Source: Colocasia esculenta
Taxonomy: Eukaryota; Streptophyta; Magnoliopsida; Alismatales; Araceae
Length of the DNA: 64,000 bases
Direction: 5' to 3'
NCBI GenBank assembly: GCA_014218235.1
Contig: CM024756.1
Location: 72,662,152-72,726,151, forward strand
A program made the position numbers and the translations under genes. A model generated the notes under the pieces. The model worked only from the letters and a program-made list of their open reading frames with translations, was not told the origin of the DNA and did not search any database. Shown here in pieces: positions 45,504 to 57,370 of this stretch. The first letter of the stretch is position 1. Every line of letters starts with the position of its first letter.

Positions 45504-45655
45504 AAAAGAATTTGGTCCATCAAATTTCATGACTCCTTTGGTTAAGTATGAATCATCACTCTATACTAAAAGTATTAATCAGGATGAGTTTAGAGTTACC
45601 TTCCATGGTTCCTACTTCGGCATTTGGACTAGGTTGTGCCGAAGCTTCAAGTGTA

Positions 45656-46279
45656 TCATGATGTTTTGATTCTCCATGACGTTTGTCCTTCTGTGGGCAT
45701 TTTGCCCTCTTTATGGTATGGGCTGCCAAATCGATAGCATTTTCCTTGATTTTTCCAGCAATCCTCCGACATGTGGCTCGTCTTATTGCAATTCTTACAT
45801 CGACCTTCGTGATTAAAAGCTAAACGTCTATCATTCTTATTACCCTTCATTTTATTCTTACCACTGTTTGGTCACTTCTCTTTTGTCATAGAATTGAGAT
45901 CCTTTTTACTAGTAGTTGATTCCTCTAAGAGAGGATAGTCTCGCAGTTGATGCCTCAAGTTGCCACAACGTAGGCATGCACCAATTTTTCGCCAACACTT
46001 CTTGGCCACATGACCTGGCTTGTGACAATGAAGATAGATGATCCTAAAAATCTCATTGTTACGTTTCATTTGCTGGTTTGCCTTCTTGCCATGGTTATAT
46101 CTTCTCTTCCCATTCTTGTTGGTCACCTTTTTAATCTTTCTGGTCGCTTCCAGAGCTCTTTCTAGCAGTTGAGCGGCTTGCTGACATGCTCGAACTAGCT
46201 TTTGAGTCGGTCTCATGTCAGCTTGTAGTGGTGTATAGTTAACGTCCATTAAGAGTCCCTTCAAGAATGAGGTTGACAT
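45656..46279 (-). pseudogene. Chromovirus-like gag C-terminus with two pairs of zinc knuckles
   Basis: On the minus strand, an open frame (46279-45872) has a basic stretch and two knuckle-like motifs, YLHCHKPGHVAKKC and CLRCGNLRHQLRDY. In each, one cysteine of the CX2CX4HX4C pattern has become tyrosine. After a stop, a second frame (45850-45656) has CKNCNKTSHMSEDC, intact, and a worn CYRFGSPYHKEGKM. The first pair resembles the Tekay-like gag pair (WR.LGACLRCGN). The gag N-terminal capsid part and all of pol are missing. Four knuckles is unusual for this family. Confidence 0.75.
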
Positions 46280-46486
46280 TAGGGTGCGAAAGTAGCATTA
46301 AACTAATAGGTGTAAGCATATATACATTAGATCTTAACCACGGTTCTACCCAATCTTCACTTAGGTATGATGGTTGATTTAGACACGTGTCATGGCAGTT
46401 TATCCTAGAACACCCTATACCTAAGAGATCTAATGAGGACATCCTAGAACATCCTAAACCTAAGATATCCGATTAAGACATCCTAG
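46280..46486 (-). other. Leader or gag N-terminal remnant of gag-only element
   Basis: It contains repeated phrases built on ATCCTAGAACA(C/T)CCTA and CCTAAG near 46400-46480. A gag-like frame can be followed only weakly. Confidence 0.4.
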
Positions 46487-46498
46487 GCTCTGATAGCA
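46487..46498 (-). other. Primer-binding site of gag-only element, initiator-Met type
   Basis: The minus strand reads TGCTATCAGAGC, one base different from TGGTATCAGAGC, two bases inside the LTR. Confidence 0.85.
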
Positions 46499-46500
46499 AC

Positions 46501-49500
46501 TGTCACGTCCCGCCAATTTAGCAGCGGAATAAATTGGGGAGACGTGAGCAAAGTGCATAGTAATGTAAATTGTACCATCGTTAAGCGATTTAGAGCATCT
46601 AATGAACAATAACTGGAATAAACTCTTCATTTCATTAAAATTTCACTAAGGCTATTACAACCACTAATTCAGAGCCAACATATAAGGCTCATTGACATCA
46701 TTACGTTGGAAAAGAAATCTAAGCAATATTTTCTAGACTCCATTGTACTAGGATAACTTTATCATTTGACATCAGGTCGCTCATCACTCTGGTCCTGTCC
46801 CATCGGTATGTGTAACGTCATCGTCCGATTTAGCTAAGACACAAAACAAGTAACGAAGGGTGAGCGATAACGCTCAGTAGGACTTAAATCTTAATAGCCA
46901 AGCTTGCTTTAAATGATTAATGCTTTAAAGAACATTGTAACTAATGGTAGAGCGAGTCATGTTAAGATGAGAAAGTAATAGCACAAGTAACATAGTTCAA
47001 ATAACACGTGAATCAATTATAGCACAATGAATATGATCATGTCACGATAGAAAGTGATATCCAAAATGATAGCAAGTAATGTCATTGTCAAGCAATAGCA
47101 AGTAACATGTATAGCAAAGTGAGAGATAGTAGTTGGCCAGATATAGAGTAAATTGCACTTTGATTAACTTTCGTCAATCGAAATAGTAATTGCACTTTGG
47201 TTATCCGTAGATAGCCGAGAGAGAGTATAGCACTTTGTTTGTCAATAGACAATGAGAGAAAATAGCACTTTATTTTGATTGTCTTAGAATAATCTTGATA
47301 GTATGGCACTTGGATGTAATGACGACATCCTGATCATTGAACTCCCGCGGGCAAATGGCACTTTTCGGGCGCACCTCCCAGGACAAGATTGGGCCAATAT
47401 TGCCTGGCATTGGTTATGTTTATTATCTTAAACAATCAATAGATGGCAAAATAGAGTAACAAGAATAGATGAGAGTAATTGAAGAAATAGACGAGAGTGT
47501 ATAGCGAACTTAAATGGATGAGCGAATAGAGGATAGATGAAAACTAAAGGTCAATGTGCATAACACAACGTTAAACAGACGATAGTAAAAGTTGCACAAC
47601 ACACGTGATTGGTGCTGGCAGTCGGATAGAATTCACTAACCAACCATTGGCCATGGTACGCACATAGTCCAGAGGCTCGGCATGATCTCATGATAAGAGA
47701 GAGAGAGCATTCTAAGGCCGTTTGGATCTTACTGATCCCTAAAGGGTATCATAGGTATTGAGGGTTCAACCAGCTCGTCGACCATGTGGGAATCCATGGA
47801 CAGAGGAGACTTACGGAGGTCTTGAACAAGGATTCACTAGTCTGGCAGAAGGAATATCTGACGGAGAGTTTGTTCACGTCAAGAGAAAGGGTGTATATAG
47901 AAACAAAGTGCTCGATCTTCCAGAGGAGTTCTAGAATAGTGGAGCATCGGTAACGGTATTCCAAAACATCACAAGAAATGAAGACAAGTCCATTTAAAAT
48001 AGGGTAATGTAATATACATTATTGAAGTAAATTACCAGATATATTATGGGATTATTTTTTCATGTCAAGTCAAGTCATAATGGATGGTTACAAGTATGTG
48101 CGTGTGATAAAGGAAAATCATAGATATGAAGAAATCATTTGTATGTCTTTTAATTAATCAACACATATTCATATTATAGTATCATCTTTTACTGCGTTTA
48201 AGACTATTAACAGTAAGTATGATCAATGTGGAAAGACAAGAAACACCAAATTTTAGGGTTTATATACAAAAGTCTAGAAGGTGACGTACCCCTGTAAGGA
48301 ACGCGACAAGGTACATCCAGAACGCGACGGGGCCTATCAAAGATCGCGACAGGGCCATCTGGAACAGCAGGCAGAACGCGATAGTGTATGCTAAGGAACA
48401 CGACAGGTCGGTCAGGAAGATAGCTAGAACGCGACGCCAAAGCCTGTCGCGTTCAGAACGTGACAGGTTACTGGTTGCGATCAGCCCCTAAGAACGCGGC
48501 CTATCGAGTCGTCGCGTTTTCAGGTCCTGCGCCTGAGCCCGATCAGGAAAAGGGTTTGCCTTGGATTGCGGTCCAGGCTTTCTATATTTTGATACAGGGT
48601 CATTCAAAAATAAAAATCTCGGTGTATAGATGATGAAAAATTTTTAAACCAGTTTTAAATGAAACTACACTTGCGATGGTATGAGTAGTAATGATGAATT
48701 AGAAACTTATCATGATCTGGATAGGGTTTATTCAGGTTCTTTCACTAAGTACATTGAACATGATCCAGTGATGGAAAAAGAATTAATTCGAGCAAGATAC
48801 TCCATAGAAATTGGGGAAAAAGATGGCAAACGATTCCTAATATCATGTAGAATCTACAGTAAAAATTGCATAGCACGAGATCAAGTGTGGAGAAAGATCT
48901 AAGGGGATTATAAGGGTTCGGGAGCATGATGATTACAGAAATTCCAACATGAAAATCTCAAGATAGGGTCGATGAAAATTAGAGAAAATAGAGGGCTTTT
49001 GTTCCTGATGTCAAGAACATCCTACAGACGAGAGTAATTTAGTTTTGCTTGTGAGAATGCCTACCTTTGGGTCGATTTGGCTTCTAGGGCTTAGAACTCG
49101 AAGAACAACTTGTAGGTCTTCAAGGAATCCTTCTCCCCACTATTCCCTTCTCCTTTGGCCTCTCCTCTACGTCCAAGAAGTCTCAGCAACACATTAGGGT
49201 CGGACATGAAGAGGTTGGGGTGTATTTAAGCATCTAATAAGTTCAATTCCCATTACAACTCTAACTCGTATTAAAACTCAGAATTCCTTGTTTCCTCCAC
49301 CTTCCTAGATTTCCTTCTCCTAATTGGGTTATGTTGGGTTCCATTTTCATGGCTTGCTAATTAGGGTAGGGTTAGGAGTCCAATTACACCATATTTTTAC
49401 TATATTAATGATTTACTTGCTCTTTTCAATTTACAAAACATTAAGATTACGAATTTAGGATATTTTTCTCTTATTCCAAATTTCATAACTCCTATTTTGC

Positions 49501-50160
49501 CCCAATAACTATCTCATGGTCCATAAGTAGAACCCATAACTTATTATTATTGTTTTTAGCTTATTGTTTTAATTTATGGATATTGCGCCTATTTTAATTT
49601 AGGAATTAATGAAATTACAATTTGAAATATTTCTTTTATTATACGACCCAATGACTCTTTTATGAACCATCCATTAAAGCCCATCACTTATTGGATTTTA
49701 ACTAATGGGAATTTCCCCTTTTAATTAGTGAATAATAGAGTTACAGATTTTATTGTATTTTTTCTTACTTGAATTTATTCATGGGCTATGAGGGGTCCAT
49801 TGGTCCAAATTCTTATGATGGACTATTAATACATATCGTTTGGAGTCTACCCATAATTTTATTTAAATATTAGAATCAGTTATGTATATGTGTTAATGGG
49901 TTTTGCAACTCATTCCTTAATTATGATAATAAGTCACAAAACACCTTAATTTTGACCAATCGGATTTTCCTTTGCACGCATTTCTTCGTGGGCCAATAGG
50001 GAATATTATTTAGAGTTGGGCCATGATTTTTATAAAATTTTTTGATTTGGTTTTGAACATATGATAATCGCACGTACGTTTTAGTATTTCAAAAATAGTG
50101 AATTTATCATTTCCATTTTATTTCGGAAATTCAATTTATTGATTTTTCCGGGGTGCTACA
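46501..50160 (-). repeat. LTR of gag-only element, right copy (3660 bp)
   Basis: It starts TGTCACGTCCCG and ends GGTGCTACA on the plus strand, followed by the duplication AATCC. It is uninterrupted and so records the empty target of the Tekay-like insertion near 47997 (TTTAAAATAGGG). Confidence 0.92.
48283..48530. repeat. Cluster of GCGAC / GTCGC boxes, right LTR of gag-only element
   Basis: GCGAC-type boxes start at about 48303, 48324, 48346, 48378, 48400 and 48431, then face GTCGCG at 48446. Neighbouring boxes are often 21-22 bp apart. The strongest inverted unit has arms GAACGCGAC (48427-48435) and GTCGCGTTC around a loop of about ten bases. These are nearly the same arms as in the Tat-type solo LTR. 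Confidence 0.78.
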
Positions 50161-50165
50161 AATCC

Positions 50166-51554
50166 AATGTCTATGGAGAGAGTTATGGGCCATTTTGTGA
50201 ACCTTGTGCGCACTATCCAACTGTCGCTACCGAGTGCATGGTCGCGACAAGTATGTGACCACACGTCTCGTCGCGACAAGGCCATGCATGTAAACACATT
50301 TTTATGTGATTTTTCGCCTCTCCTTCCATCCTAGAGCCTATCTAAAGTGCCTTTGAGTTGGATTACGACCCAAACCTCATATCCTCATCCCTAGGGAGCC
50401 CCCAAGTCCATCCAAACTCAAGATAGACTCTTCAACTCTCCCACAACTTGGACTCTCTCTCTAACTCAGGATTGGACTCTGTCTCTCTCTCTCTCGAACA
50501 TATCCTAGGACTCTCTATCGGATAAAGGAAGTCTAACACTATGAGGAGAAGTCTCTGGAGGCTCTGCTCACGAAGTCCCATCGCCCCCAACGTATAGGAG
50601 GAGTTGTTCTTCCCATTTCATCCCTTTCTCTCTCCTCTTTCTCTCTCATATCGTCTCCAGGACCAGCAGTGCTTGCACGGCTTGTGGAGATCCAACCAAG
50701 CCAGATATTTCAAGGTGTCTTCATCAACGATGTTCCCCACATAGCCCTCTTCAACCTCGAAGTGGAATCACATCGATTGGTGGTCTGCAAAGTTACAACA
50801 GATTATTCTTCACTTTCTCTCTCATATCGAGATCTGCACCTGTGAGAATATCGTGCCTTCCACAGTCCAAATGAGGGCATATCTCTTCAAGACGTCTTCA
50901 TGAAAGTGGTTCCCTACATCCTCCTCTACGAGGTCAAACTAGAATTACATAAAACAGGGAAGTATTAACTCAGTTTTAATTTTTCTACGATTTGTACATG
51001 TATACATGCTAGTTAGGGTTCCTCCCTCTCCTCTTCCATGATTTCTCTCCATGCATATTCCCTCCTAGCTTTCCTATACCCAAAAGGGGTTTCCAAAACC
51101 ACCCGGTACGCATTCACCATGTTCTTCACACGCTCTCTCATATGTGATGGATGCTACACATTTGAATGTCTAATTGGGTTCCCTTTTCATTTTTCATGAC
51201 TTGGCATGTACTTGGAACAAAGAACAAGCGAGGAAGCTCTTCCTATTTGGCTGGCTAAAAAGGAGGAAGGAGGTCTGCCATTCATCTCCCACACTGCTAA
51301 GAGGGTGTCGAGGGACCCGGTCGCGACATCCATATCGTGTCTGATCGGGCGGTCATGACAAGGTTGCCATCGCGTCGCACATCGGCGACATGTTAACATA
51401 TAAGTGGCCTTCTCTTTCCTTTTTCCAAGTTGATTATCCCATGCTTTGTGAGTATTTCTTTAGGCAATCATCTCGGTGGCGATCACATTCCTTCATTTTA
51501 TATATATCACATGCTGTTTTGTGTCTTAGAGGGGCGCATAACCCCGTGATTACA
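50166..51554 (+). repeat. 5' LTR of Tat-type element, second part
   Basis: It resumes after the duplication AATCC and ends CCCCGTGATTACA, like the end of the solo LTR. Inverted-repeat units occur at 50221-50278 (TGTCGCTACC facing GGTCGCGACA; TGTGACC facing GTCGCGACA) and 51300-51385 (GTCGCGAC, GTCATGAC). A CT-repeat occurs near 50481-50494. Confidence 0.75.
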
Positions 51555-52486
51555 CCTCTTGGTGATCACGGTGGGACCTCCACTGCCAAACATCATCTGT
51601 TCAGCCATTTTTATTTGCCTTTTGTTTGTTTTTGATGTGTTAGAATCATCTAAGTATCGAATTTTCCATTTTATCCCTTATGTTGTTTTCGGGACATGTT
51701 GCGACGGATCGGGCCGACGCGACGCAATCGCCGCGACGTAGGCGGACGCGATCTCAGGTACGCCTTGGTTGGTACAGTTTCCCATTCCATGGTGTAGGTT
51801 TTGCCTGTTAGTGAGTCTCCATTCTCTGTTTAGTTGTTTTTCATGTTGTACTATGTTTAGGACAGTCTATTAGCCATCTGTTTGTGTGCAGTTTAGGGTT
51901 TCTGTAGGCAAAGATTATCGTGACCGACCCGTTGGTCGTGATAAGGTCACAGTGGATCTGGTCGTTGTGACTCCATCAGAGACTCTTAGACTGTTGTTTG
52001 TTAGATTAGGATAGAATTTGCATGCACTCCAGTGCAATTAGGTAAATGCATATACTATTTTGTGTAGATAGGACTCTTCCTTGGTAGTGGAGACACTCTC
52101 ACCCGCGAGCACTCCTGGGCTGACCAGGGCCTGCTATCAAGGGCCTTCGTAAGTCCCCGTTGTTGTATGCATGTTGCGACCACCAGGTTGGTTGTACCTG
52201 GTGCCCCCTAGTTCAAGTCGTGTTCATGTGAGCTGCATGTTCCACCCTAGTCGTATCAGAGTACTTGAGTACACACCTATTAGGGTTCCTCTTTGGCAGT
52301 GCAATTCAATTAAATCAATCCATTAAAAGGCTAAGTGATGACCCTAAAATTCTAACGCGTATCATGCCAACTTGGGTATTTGTGTGAGAACTCCCTTTCT
52401 CATCCCCGTCTTGTGTGATTATAAGTGTTTTTGTACCCCTCATTTGTATTTTAGTGTATTCTTGTAATTCTCCATTATCACTTTGT
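51555..52486 (+). other. Tat-type primer site and leader
   Basis: The sequence TTGGTGATCACGGTGGGACC at 51559-51578 resembles the TTGGCGACTCCACTGGGGAC type that follows Tat-lineage LTRs (as I recall it), with changes. The leader is 0.9 kb long and has further CG boxes (51690-51760, GACGCGACGCAATCG; 51910-51965, GTGACCGACCCGTTGGTCGTGA). Confidence 0.5.
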
Positions 52487-53640
52487 TATGCCTCCTTTCC
52501 GCTTTACCTATCCTCCAACCTCCCCTTCCTATGCGGATCCCTTATCTCATGAATCTTTTCCAAATTCGGCCCAACCCAGGGCAAATCGGGCCGAGCAAAG
52601 TATCTTTTCCCACTCTGTTTCGTCACCATCCTCCTCTGATGAGGCCTCTGAATTGGAGCACCTCCTGCTTGAAATGGGACTCGACCAGGCCCGCGAATTG
52701 TTGTCCACGTTTGCTCTACGGTCTTCTTCTAGGATGGGCCCAATAGCCGACATTATCCTGCTCATTCTAGATCCCCTCACATTGTCACTCCTGGATTAGG
52801 CCATCCTTTTGTTCAGCCCACATCATTACACCCGGCCCATTGTGCTCAATCTGGTCCGGACCTTGACTCTCGACTCTGCTCTCATGCCCAAGCTGGCCCT
52901 CGCTATTCACAATCCACCTTGGCTCAGGACTTCCAATCTGAGTTCGAGTCCATGAAGCAAGAGCTTAGTGATCTACGGAGGCAGTTGAATCCCAAACCCT
53001 CCTTTGATGATACAATCCACGATATTTGTGGTCTTTGGATCCCTCCACTCTCTCAGCTTCCTGTTTATCGCAAATATAGTGGAGCTGGAGACCCCTACAT
53101 CTATATGAACGAGTTCCTCTCTGAATCGATGTCCTACCAACATGATTGTCGCTTATTGACTTATCTTTTCAGGCGGTCACCCCATGCCTACCCACTCCAT
53201 TAACCCCTATACACCTCTGCCTCTATATGGCCAACTCGCCCCACTTTCAAAAGAACAACCACCTCGCCCGCGGCGCCGCACCACACCATCCACTACCCAT
53301 CCATCATGCCATCTACTTGGCCCAAAGCGAGCACATTATCATCCATTCCCAGAATCACTCTCTGATGTCTTCATTGCCCTGATGTCTATCAATGCATTGC
53401 AGCTCCCTCCAGAAAATCCAAATTGGGATGCTACCATGGACCGGTCTGAGTATTGCCTATATCATCGCTATCCAGGGCATATAGTCGCAAATTGTTATGA
53501 ATTTTGAGATGTGATATATGATCTGGAACAAGGTCAAAAGATTAATTGGTTTGAAATGCACAGGCTCATCCTACACTGCCAATAAAATAGGAGGACATAA
53601 AGCCAAGGGCAACAATCCTCTCTGTCACAGGTAGCGGAAC
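52487..53640 (+). pseudogene. Tat-type gag remnant, capsid core deleted
   Basis: A first frame from 52488 (MPPFRFTYPPTSPSYADP) is rich in P and S. A second (52919-53203) has a helical FESMKQELSDLRRQLN and the Tat-type phrase LPVYRKYSGAGDPYIYMNEF. A third (53184-53507) has FPESLSDVFIALMS and the finger YCLYHRYPGHIVANC (CX2HX4HX4C, the CHHC form of Tat gag), then YDLEQGQKINWF after a stop. The about 150 residues of capsid core expected between the second and third are absent, so this gag would not assemble. Confidence 0.7.
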
Positions 53641-53793
53641 AACTGCCCAAGTAGCTTCAAGCAGATCAGCCAATGCGAGGCCAGAGGCATTTCTTCATTT
53701 ACCCCCCAGGTGAGTCATCCGTTCAGGCCATTACCACCACACCTACCTCTGATGCCACACCGCACCACGATGACAAGCTGTTAGCTCGACGTA

Positions 53794-55143
53794 TTGTGTC
53801 GGTGTGCCAACGGTCATCTCCAACAATGCCGCAATCCACTGATCCCTCACCTCCTCCAAACCCTCCATCTTTACCCATTTCCATCCATCTCTATGCCATC
53901 ACCACCTGTGCTTGAGCAAGCCACCACCACAACACTAATGTTCAAGCAAGCTCCACTCGCCCCCGAGTTGGAGCCAGACCTTCCCACTCCCCAACTTAAA
54001 GCAAACTCCCCTACCATCGAGCTGGAGGAAGAAGTCTCTACTCATGAACCAATCCTTGACACTATTCAATCGCCTCCTGCTAAACCAATGCCTTCCACCC
54101 TACCTTCCACAATACATCCCACCATCACCACCCAATGGAGTGGGTGTGAACGACCAAGGGCATGCCTCGGATCTACTTCCCATGAACAAGACAGAACGAG
54201 TAAGGATAGCATAGTCTCGGTCATGCATTTTGACCCTCACAACTCCATTATCCGCATGTCATTCTATGTCCTTGTCTCGGGCACATTTAGGGAGGATGAG
54301 CCTTTGTCCCCTCATGAGATGATTGTCGAGAAGGGTTCCCAAGCATTGATGCCAGTCACTTCCAAAGTGAGGACAGTAGCTATTACACTACTCATCGTAG
54401 ATGCTACCATGGATGACCTCATCACCCCTCGCTCAGTGGTATTGCAAATGGCTGCACAAAAGAAGGGTTTCTCTACAAATGGTGTCCTATCTCACACTGC
54501 CGTCAAGGCCATCATGAAGTCAATGCTTAAAGGTCAGGCATGGCGACCTCTAGTTGAAGCTCTCGACAGTACAACCTCCACATATCTACTAGAGTCTTCA
54601 CTTAAAGGGCAAGAAATCAAGCTGTCAAGAGCTTCTAAGTCTGCTCCCAAAGCTCTCCATGCTCCGCTTCAACCCAACCAGGGGAAAGTTGCTATGACAC
54701 CAAGAACACTCATGGTTTTTCTAAGAGTCCTTTGCAATTTGCCTCAGCCTGTCAGTCGGTTGGTCGTGTTGGTGCCACCTCTTATACTCTCAGAAGTCTC
54801 TCGTTTTCAACTATCAAGGGAGTTGGTCCTTATGCCAAATTGTCAGCCTAAGATGCCAAATATCAAGTTGCTGGTACCACGCATCAAGTTCCCATGGATC
54901 TGCACTATCCACATGTCAAGGGAAATCCTCTCTGCGAGGAAACCAATTCACGGCATTGCTCCGTGGGAGTCTATGAAGGTTCAGCATGCAAATCAAAGGG
55001 CAAGTGCACACATGTCAATCAAGACAATTGATGAGAGAGCCATGTGGCTACAGAGAAGAGCAAGGCCATCTACTTCTTGGGCCCGTTATCTGAGGAGACA
55101 TGCCAAGAAGAAGAAATCACATCCATCTCTGAGAGCAAAGTAG
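53794..55143 (+). CDS. Unrecognised 449-codon open frame in Tat-type element
   Basis: This is the longest unbroken frame in this element. The N-terminal third is rich in P, T and S with acidic patches (ELEPDLPTP, IELEEEVSTHEP). The middle has SFYVLVSGTFREDEPLS and VRTVAITLLIVDATMDD. The C-terminus is basic (ARPSTSWARYLRRHAKKKK). I see no protease, RT or integrase motif, although pol should begin here. It could be a rearranged Tat ORF, acquired sequence, or a chance frame in C-rich DNA. Confidence 0.35.
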   Translation: MCRCANGHLQQCRNPLIPHLLQTLHLYPFPSISMPSPPVLEQATTTTLMFKQAPLAPELEPDLPTPQLKANSPTIELEEEVSTHEPILDTIQSPPAKPMPSTLPSTIHPTITTQWSGCERPRACLGSTSHEQDRTSKDSIVSVMHFDPHNSIIRMSFYVLVSGTFREDEPLSPHEMIVEKGSQALMPVTSKVRTVAITLLIVDATMDDLITPRSVVLQMAAQKKGFSTNGVLSHTAVKAIMKSMLKGQAWRPLVEALDSTTSTYLLESSLKGQEIKLSRASKSAPKALHAPLQPNQGKVAMTPRTLMVFLRVLCNLPQPVSRLVVLVPPLILSEVSRFQLSRELVLMPNCQPKMPNIKLLVPRIKFPWICTIHMSREILSARKPIHGIAPWESMKVQHANQRASAHMSIKTIDERAMWLQRRARPSTSWARYLRRHAKKKKSHPSLRAK

Positions 55144-56020
55144 TTGCATCATGCAACGACATCTACCAAGAAGTGAAGGAGGCTGAGGTCAAGATCAAAA
55201 CTCTACAAGAAACATGATGATCTCAATATCTTAGGATCTTCTGACCTTGATCTTTCAATGCTTTTTATTCTGGTCAATCTTGTCCCAAAAGGAGAAGCTT
55301 GATCTCTCGGTCCTGGGCTGGTGCCACATCCTTCTCCTCCTACTCTTCCAGGGTCTTTGGACCCTCACTTACCTCTTCCCCCTGAGCCACCCGACCACCC
55401 TCCTAGTTCCTAGGATCTCTTTCCACTACTTCATCTATCCGAGTGACCTGACCTTCTTCCTAGTGCTAAGGATTCCCCTCTTCCTCTCCCCCCTAAGCCA
55501 CCTGATCACCCTTTAGATTCTCAAGGTTTCTTTCCACATCCACCTGGGTCACTTGACCATCTTCCTAGTGCTCATAATTCTTTTATTCCTCTTCTACCTG
55601 AGCTGCTTGATTGTAGACCGGGTCCACATCCTCCAGGGATGTCTAATATTGGTCCCGATTCCCCTCCTTCCACTTCCCCTTCTAATCCTCCAGATCCTCC
55701 ACCCTCTATTCTACAGTTCCTTCCTCTAACCCCTCCTGATCTCGTGTTTGACCCGATTCCTCCTTCACTACCTACTCAGGGTCCTGACCCTTTCTCTCAC
55801 TATTTCTGAGGTTTCAGCCCTCTCTAACATTTCTCCCATTCTTTGTAAGTCCTTTTGTTTGAGGGTTATTATCCCTCATCTTCATGTAGAGTCTTGTCTC
55901 CCTCTTGTTTGTGTTGAGCTGACTCTAATTCTTGCCACCCCAAATCAACCAAAATCAAAGATCAAAGACTAAATGCAGGTCGTTCTTTCAATAAAGGGGT
56001 CACATTGTGCACCAAATAAC
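55144..56020 (+). other. Proline-rich degenerate coding-like repeat in Tat-type element
   Basis: One frame repeatedly encodes PLPPEPPDHPP- and LDHLPSA-type phrases, interrupted by stops. Repeated DNA phrases such as GACC(T/A)TCTTCCTAGTGCT occur at about 55450 and 55553. It is probably an old spacer or linker domain expanded by duplication. Confidence 0.4.
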
Positions 56021-56929
56021 CGTAAAAATATTTTTTTGAACATAAAAAAAATCAAAGAGAGTCATCTCAGCTCCCAACAAGAGTGGTCGAGTCAGTCTTA
56101 GGTTTATTTTGCTTCTACAACACTCTGGCTAGAGATTACTCCATGCCAGGAGTCCGACATTCCTTCCCCTATCGTTAAAGGTTGCTCTAAGCAAGGATCA
56201 CATCATCACACACTCACATGGAAACCTTAGTTGGTTCCTCTAGTAAACACTGTTTCTACTTAGGCCATACCTAGGAAGTGCAAGAGTTGTTCTCTTCTTT
56301 ACTCGGTCGAAGTGTAGGGGTAAAAAAAGGGCTATCTGGGAAAGGAGACCAACCTAACCACATCTCAATGACAGGAAATCTCAAATAGGGATGGTCAATC
56401 AAGGCTGCGAAAGAAAAGTAAAATAAAAAGAGAAGAAGAACAAATGAAAGAAAATTGAGGAATAGGGGCAAGGCAAAGAGTGGCAGTACAGTTCCGCACG
56501 GGATGCCCTTGAACTCGGTCGTACGCATGCCCCAACCAAAAAACAGACAAGAAAAAAATATGAAATGACCGAAAGTCCTTGCACAATAGACTGAATCTTT
56601 AAGGGGTGTGTTGTGGAAGGAAGCTAAACATATTTGTCCTTTAAACACTGTACTAGACTTATCCCCAAACTGTATTCTCTTTCTCCATATAAGGCTGGGT
56701 CATCTCTCGGGTATGGCTTTTGTAGAAGCACCACTAGCCAAGGACAACCATCTACAGGACGTCACCATCTTTATGCATATTCGACCTTTTCGGTGGTCTT
56801 TAACGAAAGGGAAATGCGTGAGGACCCCTGGCCAGTAGTTCGATCTTGCTTTAGTGTTGTAGTAGAAAGGGTGAGTATCTTCCATCTCACGTGTCTTTTT
56901 TAAGAAGGGCTAACGTCGATTTTATGCGT
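56021..56929 (+). other. Non-coding Tat-type internal sequence
   Basis: No supported frame. GCACGGGATGCCCTTGAACT (56496-56515) resembles text that I associate with Tat/Ogre internal regions, but this is only an impression. Confidence 0.3.
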
Positions 56930-57090
56930 TATTCAAAACTCTAAAAAAATTAGATATTTTAAAAAAATCTAAAAAAATAGATATATCAAAAAATCCTAAA
57001 AAACTAGATATTGCCAAAAATACAAAAAAATCAGATATTGCAAAATAAAAAAAATTCAATAATTTCAAAACTCCAAAAAAAATCAGATGT
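56930..57090. repeat. AT-rich degenerate minisatellite
   Basis: Six to seven units of about 25-30 bp are built on CTAAAAAAAT(T/C)AGATATT. It is untranslated sequence of the Tat-type element. Confidence 0.7.
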
Positions 57091-57370
57091 TAACTAAAAT
57101 AATAAACATGAACAGATCTGATCAACACTCACAGTGTGGAAGTACTTTGGCTCTCCAGCATTGTTCACTCAAATCTCCACATTTCTTCATTGCTTTTGTT
57201 TGAGTCTTCCTCACTTCATCTTTATGATCTGTCTCTACTCCTCAGTCCAACCCATCATTTGAATTTCAAGCTTATTATCCCACCAAGTCTATCTCAAGTC
57301 CCACACTTATTTTCCCTTATCTCAATGACTCTGTGGGAGGACTCTCTATGTATGAACCTGGCGGTTCTTG
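57091..57370 (+). other. Tat-type internal sequence before the SIRE insertion
   Basis: A frame from 57136 runs 81 codons (leucine- and serine-rich) without recognisable motif. The last five bases, TCTTG (57366-57370), should be the left duplication of the SIRE element; its right copy is outside the window. Confidence 0.4.

Larger units (their letters stand above)
31232..50160 (-). mobile_element. Gag-only chromovirus-like retrotransposon (3.66-kb LTRs, 1-kb interior), split by a Tekay-like element
   Basis: LTR copies are 31232-32736 plus 43335-45489, and 46501-50160. The outer ends are flanked by the perfect duplication AATCC. The primer site at 46487-46498 and the polypurine tract at 45490 set the minus orientation. 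The interior is only 1011 bp and encodes the C-terminal part of a gag with zinc knuckles, so the copy cannot move alone. Its gag resembles that of the Tekay-like element inside it, which suggests a related helper. Excluding the nested element it is about 8.3 kb, of which 88% is LTR. Confidence 0.9.
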
